64,000 nt of DNA, from positions 1 through 64,000 of the forward strand of contig CAWIMC010000017.1 of the NCBI GenBank assembly GCA_963837005.1. Direction: 5' to 3'. The translations under genes and the position numbers were made by a program. The number at the start of each line of letters is the position of its first letter. Position 1 is the first letter of the stretch. The DNA is from CALDTK01 sp963837005. Its GTDB lineage: Bacteria > Bacteroidota > Bacteroidia > Chitinophagales > Saprospiraceae. Below the pieces are notes generated by a model. The model was not told the origin of the DNA. It did not search any database and saw nothing but the letters and a program-made list of their open reading frames with translations. Positions 56,766 to 64,000 of this stretch are shown one piece after another.

Positions 56766-56835
56766 CGCGGAGACCTTTCATGCGGGTGTAGTGGCGTGGA
56801 CGCGGAGATCTTTCATGCGGGTGTAGTGGCGTGGA
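56766..56835 (+). repeat. Tandem duplication of 35 bases
   Basis: Two direct copies, 56766-56800 and 56801-56835, of cgcggaga(c/t)ctttc + atgcgggtgtagtggcgtgg + a, differing at one base, in the gap between two convergent genes. No coding frame. Confidence 0.85.
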
Positions 56836-56898
56836 CGCTGCGCGTCTGAGGGGTATGGAGCTTGTCTTTATTGGCGTGCATGTAGTCGGCGCCGCTCT

Positions 56899-57447
56899 TT
56901 AGTGCTCGTGGAGGAGCCTCACTTTGATGAAGGTTCGGAAGGACAGGGCGCAGAGGTTGCTGTCGTCGAGTCGGTAGACGGCGGAATCTTGGCGGTGGGT
57001 GTAGATGGAGTCGCGCATGTTGGCGAGAAGCTGTTCGCGACAGGGGTTATCGCCGGGGTAGTCGGTGAGGAAGTACGAGAAATAGCGGCCGGAGTCGAAG
57101 CCGAAGTCGCGTACGATGCGCTCGGCCTCCGCGGGGTCGGTCCAGAGGTAGTTGGCAGTCCGGGCCCAGTTGTTGGGGTAGCGTTTGACGCGTTCCATAT
57201 GCTGGACGCGCCAGACGAGGATCTGGTCTCTCGTTCTGATCGTCGTCATCCTGGGGTCCGCCTCGATCTCCCGGTCGATCAACGCGGGCAGGTCTTCCGA
57301 TTGCATGCTGTCGAGGTAGCGTTTCCAATTCTCGTAGGCGATGGTGTCGAGCCGGCAGCCGACCTCCTGTGCGGTTGCACTTTTCTTCACCACCGGCTTC
57401 GCGCCAACGAGACCAAGGCAAAGCAGCAGAAACGGTAAGTACTTCAT
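56899..57447 (-). CDS. Secreted hypothetical protein
   Basis: Start at ATG 57447 (MKYLPFLLLCLGLVGAKP), 182 residues, with a signal peptide. Helical, with two cysteines (EVGCRLDTIAYENWKRYL and DNPCREQLLAN) that could pair in the periplasm. Tyr/Trp-rich parts (RYPNNWARTANYLWTDPAEA). No family recognised. Confidence 0.65.
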   Translation of the reverse strand: MKYLPFLLLCLGLVGAKPVVKKSATAQEVGCRLDTIAYENWKRYLDSMQSEDLPALIDREIEADPRMTTIRTRDQILVWRVQHMERVKRYPNNWARTANYLWTDPAEAERIVRDFGFDSGRYFSYFLTDYPGDNPCREQLLANMRDSIYTHRQDSAVYRLDDSNLCALSFRTFIKVRLLHEH

Positions 57448-57532
57448 TGCGGAAAAGTAGGGCTGGATCACCAGACCTATTGCCCCGCAAATCATCTGCG
57501 CCTACCGCGACGCTCACAAAGCACGCCCGCAC

Positions 57533-57690
57533 AGCCCAATTAGGCGAAGCCGCCCAATTAGCAAAGCGCCCAATTAGGCGAAGCCGCCCAATTAGCAAAG
57601 CGCCCAATTAGGCGAAGCCGCCCAATTAGCAAAGCGCCCATCTAGGCGAAGCCGCCCATCTAGGCAAAGCCGCCCAATTAGCGTAGCGCC
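57533..57690. repeat. Short-period repeat array before the Sus operon
   Basis: Alternating units cccaattaggcgaagccg and cccaattagcaaagcg, repeated about eight or nine times, the last ones drifting to cccatctagg. The inner word ccaattagg is nearly self-complementary. It ends about 10 bases before the start of the SusC reading frame, so it may influence transcription, or may be a simple minisatellite. Confidence 0.85.
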
Positions 57691-57699
57691 CTTCTTACC

Positions 57700-60600
57700 T
57701 TGCCGCCACGCCTAAGCCAGTCGCACAGTCAAACAATCCTATTGCGAGTAGCTCTACTTTTTTTGCCTTTCCGCTCTACTTGCACGTGCCTCCTGCTTGG
57801 CTTTGGCATCTACGCACATGCCCAGCACCTCGTCTCGGGCACCGTCACCGAGGCAGCCACCGGCGAGACCCTCATTGGGGCGGCGGTTCGGGAGAAGGGT
57901 ACGGACCAAGGGCGCCGTCACCGATGTCGACGGTCGCTACACTTTCACGGTACGCACGCCACAGCTCCACTTTGGAGATCAGCTACGTCGGCGAGGAGAC
58001 GCAGGTCGTGCCGGTGGCCGGCCGCGCGATAGTCGATGTCGTGATGAAAGCCTCGAGTGCGCAACTCTCCCAGGCAATTGTAACCGGCTACCGCGGCGTG
58101 CAGGAGCGCCGCGACCTGGTCGGCAGCTACAATACCGTGAGCGAGGAGGAGCTGGCCGCCGACCGGCCGGTGGAGAGCGTGGATCAGTTGCTAGAGGGCC
58201 GGGTGGCCGGCGTACAGGTCCAGGTGGTGACGGGGGAGCCGGGGCTGCCGATTAGGGTGAATATCCGGGGGCAATCGTCGGTAAGTGCCGCCGTTAATGG
58301 AATCACGGCGTCTTCGCAGCCGCTGTACGTACTCGACGGCGTACCGCTGTTCGACGTATTCGAGACCAACACGCAGAATAGCGTCTTCGGCGGTTTCAAC
58401 AACACCCCCCTCAATCCGCTCTCGCTCATCAACCCCGACGACATCGCGAGCATCGTCGTGCTCAAGGACGCCTCCGCGACAGCACTCTACGGCGCGGATG
58501 CCGCCAACGGCGTCGTCCTCATCACCACCAAGCAAGGCCAGGTCGGCAAGACGCGTATTCAGTTGTCGAGCAGCTACGGCACGGGGCGGGCGATCAACGA
58601 AACCAAGTTCCTCAATACCCAGCAGTACCTCGAGCTCGCCCGCGAGACACTGCTCAACGACGGACAAAACCCCGCCGGCGCCGGGCCGAGCGACGTGACT
58701 ACCGACTGGCGAAAAATCGTCGAGCAAAACCCACGCAACGTCGACGTCGACCTCGCGCTCAGCGGCGGCAACAGTGGCGTCACCTACCGGCTCACGACCG
58801 GCTACAGCGAAATCGAGTCCGTCCACATCGGGAATGGTCTGCGGCAGGGCAACCTCAACCTCAACCTCCAGTTGCCTCTCGGGGAAAAGCTCCGCTTGTC
58901 GACCCGCTTCAGTGGGGCGTTTCAGCATAAGGATGGCCTCCGCACCTTCAACGCCTTCACATTCGCGCCCAACCTCCCGGCGCGCCTCCCCGACGGTGCC
59001 TTCAACGAGACCGGCACCTTCGTCGACCGCCCTAATCCGGCCTCGGTCCTCGCGCAGAACGAAAGCTACCAAAACACGAACTCCAACAACCTCCAGGCGA
59101 CGCTCTACTACGATGTCCTGCCCGCGCTGAGCTTCCGCGTCCTCGGGGGTCTCGACCGCGAGGCGAGAGACCAGTTCCAGTACGACTCCGCCCTCAACGC
59201 ATCAGGTCGCAACCGCGGAGGTAGCCTCCGGCGCTCCGACAACACCAACCTCAAGTGGCTCACCAACGCCCAGGCGGTCTTCGAGCCGAAGAAGTTCGGC
59301 AAGCACCACCCGAGTGCGCTGTTGGGGGGGGAGGCTTCTCGCCAAAACCAATTCCGCCAGGTGAGTACCGGCAAGAACTTCCCCTCCGACGATCTGCGCC
59401 GACTCGACGTCCTCAAAAACAGCGATACTCAGGTTTCGGAGAGCGTGTTCGAACGTGCGACGGCCTCGACGTACGGGGAGCTCGCCTACGACTACGACTT
59501 CCGCTACTACCTCAAGGTCAACGGCCGCCGGGACGCTAGTTCGATCTTCGGTGGCGACCAGCAGGCCGAAATCTTCTACGCCGTCGGCGCGGCCTGGAAC
59601 TTCGCCCGGGAAGCAGGTTTTGCCGAAAGGCGCCCCCTCGGCATCGACTACGGCAAACTCCGCCTCAGCTACGGCGTCACCGGCAACTCCCGCCTCGGGG
59701 TCTACACCTCGCAGGGCACCTACCAGCAGCAGTTCTTCGACGAGAACTACGGCGGGGCTTTGCCGGCCTTCGTCAACTCCCCGCCGAACCCCAACCTCGG
59801 GTGGGAACGCAAGCTCCAGACCAACCTCGGCGTCGACCTCGGGTGGTTCGACAATCGCCTCGGCGTGACGGTCGAGTACTACAACAACGAGACGGTCGAC
59901 GGGCTCTACTCCTTCAATACCCCGCGCGAACTCGGTTTCGCGAGCGTGACGGCCAACTCGACCAATATCGTCAACTACGGTTACGAGATGACGGTCAACT
60001 ACGCCCCCGCCACGGCTTCCAAACTCAAGTACACCACCTCCTTCAATATCGCTCGCAACAGCAATCGCCTGATCGAGATCGACCAGAGCTTCCTGCCGAC
60101 CGGCGGTAACTTTCAATTCCAACTCAGGCCCGGCCAGGACATCAGTACCATCTACGGGGTCGAGGCGCTCACCGTCAATCCAGAGAACGGCCAGGCGCGC
60201 TGGCGACTCGCCGACGGTACCATCACGAGCGACCCCGCGCTGGCGCGCTTCGTCGACAATCAATATGTCATCGGACGCCTGACGCCCAGCTTCTTCGGGG
60301 GGTGGCACAACCAAGTTAACTACGGCGCCTTCGCGCTCACGCTCCAGATTACGTACAGCTACGGCGCCACGGAACTGGTGGACCCGCTCACCTTCCAGGA
60401 CGGGCGACAGATCTCGTTCAACAACCAGAGCGTCAACCAACTCGACCGCTGGCAGCAGGCCGGCGACGTGACGATGGTGCCGCGGGCCTCGAAGGACAAT
60501 CCGCTCGTCAGCCGCTCGACGAGGTACGCTTACGACCTCAACTACATCCAGTTCAGTACTGTAAGCCTCAACGTCGACCTCGCGAAGCTGGGCCTCCTCC

Positions 60601-60758
60601 CGCCCCGCACCGAGGCCCTACGCGCCTTCGTGCTCGTCAACAACCTCGGCTTCCTCTACGGCGAAGACCGCGTGGCGGGTCGTAACGGCATCCGCGAGTA
60701 CCGCTTCCAGTTCCCGCAACAACGCTCGCTGACGGCGGGCGTCAAATTGACTTGGTAA
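57700..60758 (+). CDS. SusC/RagA-type TonB-dependent receptor (two frameshifts near the 5' end)
   Basis: About 1,010 residues once two one-base shifts near 57905 and 57965 are bridged: GTVTEAATGETLIGAAVREK, then GAVTDVDGRYTFTVRTPQ, then LEISYVGEETQVVPVAGRAI. This restores the carboxypeptidase-like domain before the plug. The plug follows (IVTGYRGVQERRDLVGSYNT, INPDDIASIVVLKDASATAL YGADAANGVV), then a beta-barrel ending LTAGVKLTW. It imports oligosaccharides or other large nutrients through the outer membrane with SusD. The start codon is unclear (TTG 57700 is possible). TTTTGCCGAAAGGC at 59618-59631. Confidence 0.9.
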
Positions 60759-62212
60759 TGCGAAGCGCCCGGTTGTTCGTCGCCGTCGCCGCCGCGCTGC
60801 TCCTCGCGGCCTGCTCGGAGTTCCTCACCGTAGAACCGCGGGACGAGCTCTCGCGCGCGGCGCTGTTCAGCACCGTGCGGGGGGCGAATGCCGCGGTGAT
60901 TGGGCTCTACCAAAGATTGGGCAGGAGTTCGTACTACCAGACACGGATGCCGATCTACGCGGATGTCCAGGGCAATATGCAGGCCCTGAAGGGCGAGATA
61001 ACGAGCAACCGGACCGACCCGACTCTCCGGAGGACGGAGTTTATCAAGCTTTATAGTTTTACGACCACCTCGCTTTACGATCCCTCGGGCTTCGACGGGC
61101 TTTATACCGACGCTTACACCATCCTGTACCAGGCCAATGACGTCATCGACGGCCTGCGGACCCTCACCGAGGGGTCGCCGGAAGAGATAGCTAGTCTCCT
61201 CGCCGAGGCCAGGGCCATCCGGGCGCTGGTCCACTTCGACCTCGTCCGGCTCTTCGCCCAGGCCCCGAACTTTTCCGCCGGGGCCACACATCCCGGGATC
61301 GTCCTCGTGACGGAGATCCCGGAGATCAAAGACTTCCCCGCCCGGGCGAGCGTCGCCGAGGTGTACGCCGCGATCCGAGCCGACCTCGAGGCCGCCGAAG
61401 CCGGGATCGTCGACGTCGAGAGTGAGCGCAGCGATGCCCCTTACTGGCTCAACAAGACAGTGATCCGCGGGATGCTTGCGCGCGTAGCCAGCTACCAGCG
61501 CGACTGGGAGGCTAGTTTCGAGTGGGCAGACCGTAGCCTCGGCGAGCGACGCTACCCGCTTACCGACCGCGCCAACTACGTCGCGCAGTGGGTCGGGGGC
61601 AAGCTCGACGAGACCTTCTGGGCGCTCGACCTCCAGCGCCTCGTCGAGTCGGACAGCGAGCCGAACTTCGAGAGTCCGGCGCGCGTCATCGGCACCGGCA
61701 GCGAGACGGCCTTCCTGCAGGTTAATGCCCAGTTCGTGGCACTCCTGGCGGAGTCCGACATACGTCGCCAACTCATCGGTGCCGACACGAGCGCCAACCG
61801 ACTCACGCGAAAGTGGCCCTTCGCCCGCAATACCATCCGCAACCCCATTCTCCTACGCCGCTCCGAGGTCCTGCTGCTCCGCGCTGAGGCCGCCGTGGAG
61901 CTCGGTCGCCTCGACCAGGCCCTCGCCGACCTAACCACGATTGCCCGGCGGGCCGACCCAGCCGCTCCCCTTCCCGCCCTCGACGCCGACGCCTTGCGCG
62001 ACGCCATCCGCCTCGAGCGCCGCAAAGAACTCGCCTTCGAGGGGCATCACTTCTTCGACCTCGGTCGCTGGGGCGCGCCACTGCTGCGCGACAACTGCGC
62101 GAGCTTCGTGAGTGTCTGCCGGCTCACGTATCCCGACTACCGTTATATCTTGCCCATCCCGTTCTCTGCACTCGAGCGCAACCGTATCCTCCAGCAGAGC
62201 GACGGTTATTGA
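60758..62212 (+). CDS. SusD/RagB-family nutrient-binding lipoprotein
   Basis: About 484 residues, ATG at 60758 overlapping the SusC stop (TAATG). Lipobox ALLLAACSEF. TPR-like helices and SusD signatures (YQANDVIDGLRTLTEGS, ALVHFDLVRLFAQAP, LLRRSEVLLLRAEAAVELG, IRLERRKELAFEGHHFFDLG, the C-terminal YRYILPIPFSALERN). It caps the SusC barrel and binds the substrate. Substrate unknown; no enzyme gene is in the visible part of the operon. Confidence 0.92.
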   Translation: MRSARLFVAVAAALLLAACSEFLTVEPRDELSRAALFSTVRGANAAVIGLYQRLGRSSYYQTRMPIYADVQGNMQALKGEITSNRTDPTLRRTEFIKLYSFTTTSLYDPSGFDGLYTDAYTILYQANDVIDGLRTLTEGSPEEIASLLAEARAIRALVHFDLVRLFAQAPNFSAGATHPGIVLVTEIPEIKDFPARASVAEVYAAIRADLEAAEAGIVDVESERSDAPYWLNKTVIRGMLARVASYQRDWEASFEWADRSLGERRYPLTDRANYVAQWVGGKLDETFWALDLQRLVESDSEPNFESPARVIGTGSETAFLQVNAQFVALLAESDIRRQLIGADTSANRLTRKWPFARNTIRNPILLRRSEVLLLRAEAAVELGRLDQALADLTTIARRADPAAPLPALDADALRDAIRLERRKELAFEGHHFFDLGRWGAPLLRDNCASFVSVCRLTYPDYRYILPIPFSALERNRILQQSDGY

Positions 62213-62220
62213 AATAAGGA

Positions 62221-62261
62221 GCCTTTCGGCAAAACCCTCACCTCTCGTTTTGCCGAAAGGC
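62221..62261. terminator. Hairpin made of two recurring words
   Basis: GCCTTTCGGCAAAAC (62221-62235) and its exact complement GTTTTGCCGAAAGGC (62247-62261) surround an 11-base loop, between the susD stop and the next start. It is a 15-base perfect stem. Inverted pairs of DNA uptake sequences act as terminators in Neisseria and Haemophilus; here it may attenuate read-through to the next gene. Confidence 0.75.
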
Positions 62262-62278
62262 ACCTGTAAAAACTTCGC

Positions 62279-63218
62279 ATGCCATACTTCACCAAACCCT
62301 TGCTCGGCCTCTGCGTCGCGATGGCGCTGCTGGTGGCCTGCGAGAAGGACGCCCCCGACGCCGACCTCGTCCCGCCGCTGCTCGGCTTCGGGGACCAGGC
62401 CGGGCTCGTGGCCGTCACCGACGATACGCTGTCCGTGGCCGTTTACCTCACGCGAGCCCTGCGGGTAGATCGACAGTTGAGCTTCGAACTCAGCGGCGAG
62501 AATGGGGGCACGACAGATCTGGAGGCGCTTACGTCGAGTCCGCTTACCATTCCGGCCGGCGCCTCGGAGGTGTACATTAAAGTTCGCGTCAAAGACCAGC
62601 TCACGCCGGGGGGACGAGATCGCAAAGCGGTCATCGTCCTGGAGCCCGGGGAGGGCTACCGCCTTAGCGCACGCGATCAGTACGTCGTGAGCTACGGCCT
62701 GAAGAACACGGTCGACTTGAGCATCTGGGCACCCAGTGGCCCCTTCCCGCAACTCTTCGGCTACACGAGCTTCAATGCCGATCCCGTGCCGACCTCTGGT
62801 AGCCGGACAGCCGCTGGGGAACATTTCCTGTTCGCCTACGCGAACGAGACCGAGGTCAACGTGATCGGGATGTTCAACCAGACCCCAGGCCTCGGGACCA
62901 ATGCCCTCAACATGGTCCGCATCTACGACAACGTGTCTAACAACTCGTCCGACCTCCGCATCCCGAGTCTCTTCCGGCTTACGCCCGATGCGGCTGGTGC
63001 CAAAACCGGCCGCGTCGACGTGATCCCACAGCGGGTCACCATCAAACGGACAAACTCCTCCGGGCTCCCGCCCTTCACCGTCGGGCATCTCCGGCGAGGG
63101 GCGCTACAACGAGACCACTGGTATCCTCTCAGTGGCCGTAGTTTTCGATGAATCCGAACTCGGGCTCCCAGACCCTATTTTGCGCCGGTACCTTTACGAA
63201 TCCATGCGACGGCCTTAG
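62279..63218 (+). CDS. SusD-operon lipoprotein, BT_3987-like (one frameshift)
   Basis: Start at ATG 62279, lipobox LLVACEKD. Residues FELSGENGGTTDLEALTSSP and ITIPAG-like LTIPAGASEVYIKVRVKDQL are of the DUF1735-type beta fold. Past a shift near 63083 the chain continues GISGEGRYNETTGILSVAVV, then FDESELGLPDPILRRYLYES to the TAG at 63216-63218, about 312 residues, so the stop seen at 63151 is not the original end. Third gene of the Sus operon; probably a surface accessory protein. Confidence 0.75.
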
Positions 63219-63266
63219 GTCGGCTAGTCTCACTCCTAATCCCCCCCACACTACAAGTCTACGCTC

Positions 63267-64000
63267 ATGCAGCTTCGCTACGCTCTCCTTACCTCACTCT
63301 TGCTTTGCCTGGCCGCGGCAAGTTCTGCGCAAACGCCGACGCTCCTAAAGGATCTCAACCCCGGTGCGGACAACGGCAGCCCGACCCGCTTCTTCGTGTA
63401 CGGAGAACGCGTTCTCTTCCGCGCGGACTCCGGCCCTGAAGGCGTCGAACTCTGGATTACGGACGGCACTCCGGCAGGCACGACCTTGCTCAAGGACATC
63501 AACACCGACGCCACAGTCTCGGCCGGCAACTCCAACCCCGACAATCTGATCGAGTACAAAGGCAAGGTCTACTTCAGCGCCCGTGAGGCGACCACCGGGA
63601 TTGAATTGTGGGTGACCGACGGAACACCGGGTGGTACAATGCTCCTGAAAGATATCAACCCTGGGACGGATGCTTCGTCACCGCTCGACTTCGTCATCTA
63701 TAACGATCTGCTCTACTTCACCGCCAACGACGGCACCAACTCTTCGGAGCTTTGGGTCACTGATGGGACGGCCGCCGGGACGCAGCTCGCCGTCGACATC
63801 TTCGCCGGAGGAGGCACGGGATTTCCTAATGGGAAGTACGTCTACGAGGGCAAAATGTACTTCACCGCTAACAGCGGTACCGGCGGTTCGGAGCTCCACT
63901 CTTCTGATGGTACCGTAGCCGGGACCCAACAAATTAAGGACATTCGTCCTGGAAGCAGCAATAGCCTCCCTAGCCAGTTTTACGAGCACATGGGGACGCT
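63267..64000 (+). CDS. Secreted ELWxTDGT-repeat protein, cut by window end
   Basis: ATG at 63267 (MQLRYALLTSLLLCLAAA), signal peptide ending SSAQ. At least four repeats of about 47-50 residues with (E)LW(V/I)TDGTxxGTxLLKDIxPG: ELWITDGTPAGTTLLKDINT, ELWVTDGTPGGTMLLKDINP, ELWVTDGTAAGTQLAVDIFA, ELHSSDGTVAGTQQIKDIRP. This beta-propeller repeat is common in large Bacteroidota proteins secreted by the type IX system. The frame is open at the last base. Confidence 0.85.
   Translation, partial: MQLRYALLTSLLLCLAAASSAQTPTLLKDLNPGADNGSPTRFFVYGERVLFRADSGPEGVELWITDGTPAGTTLLKDINTDATVSAGNSNPDNLIEYKGKVYFSAREATTGIELWVTDGTPGGTMLLKDINPGTDASSPLDFVIYNDLLYFTANDGTNSSELWVTDGTAAGTQLAVDIFAGGGTGFPNGKYVYEGKMYFTANSGTGGSELHSSDGTVAGTQQIKDIRPGSSNSLPSQFYEHMGT

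Noticed and set aside
57533..57690. CRISPR-like short repeats
   Set aside because: Spacers are themselves repeated and only 7-9 bases long.
59202..60440. Long minus-strand reading frame inside SusC
   Set aside because: Antisense shadow; low-complexity Val/Glu/Asp composition, no motif, and SusC is certain on the plus strand.

Overview
The window looks like a chromosomal segment of a high-GC member of the Bacteroidota, most like the Saprospiria/Lewinella group. The support is a SusC/SusD pair followed by a SusD-operon lipoprotein, a very large secreted protein with a C-terminal type IX secretion sorting domain, a start of an ELWxTDGT-repeat secreted protein, DUF2807, DUF1622, a YtrA-type GntR/ABC operon, and one clear TTG / TAnnTTG promoter of the Bacteroidota type. 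No rRNA, tRNA or CRISPR array was seen.

Layout. 0-2.8 kb: decayed accessory DNA (gene fragments, an XRE regulator beside a frameshifted gene, an IS3-type transposase remnant). 2.8-13.3 kb: a SWIM zinc-finger protein and an SNF2 helicase, hypothetical genes, then a second SWIM protein with only the two ends of a second SNF2 gene. 13.3-21.5 kb: housekeeping genes (kdsD, recQ, aroQ, rnpA, radC, a GreA/GreB factor, a Gfo/Idh oxidoreductase). 21.6-22.9 kb: a GxxExxY (PD-(D/E)XK-like) gene between two inverted minisatellite arrays. 23-25.9 kb: a GntR-controlled ABC exporter operon with its promoter and operator. 25.9-37.4 kb: secreted and lipoprotein genes, a CHAP protein, a PIN toxin-antitoxin pair, a GH2 glycosidase, an alkyltransferase-like gene coupled to a sugar isomerase, and a TrpF-like barrel. 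37.5-43.9 kb: two PAS-only paralogues around a metallophosphatase, then an MMPL/RND exporter. 44-47 kb: a GMC oxidoreductase with its subunit 3. 47-57 kb: PRC-barrel protein, GNAT-nitrilase fusion, methyltransferase, pgl, thioesterase, a metal permease fused to a DtxR-like domain, GH25 lysozyme, aminotransferase. 57.5-64 kb: SusC-SusD-lipoprotein nutrient-uptake operon and a repeat protein cut by the window end.

The most striking signal is not a gene. A 13-14 base word, TTTTGGCGAAAGC, with close sister forms TTTTGCCGAAAGGC and TTTTAGCGAAAGC, occurs 30 times exactly in 64 kb on both strands, inside unrelated genes and in several reading frames (VLAKA, AFAKT, FRQN, FGES and others), and at least once as an inverted pair forming an intergenic hairpin. 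This looks like selection on DNA, as for uptake sequences or HIP1. Second is the duplicated SWIM/SNF2 locus, where each copy appears to have kept the partner the other lost.

About eight otherwise good genes carry single-base frameshifts. This may reflect assembly indels as much as real pseudogenes, so broken genes here should be read with that in mind.
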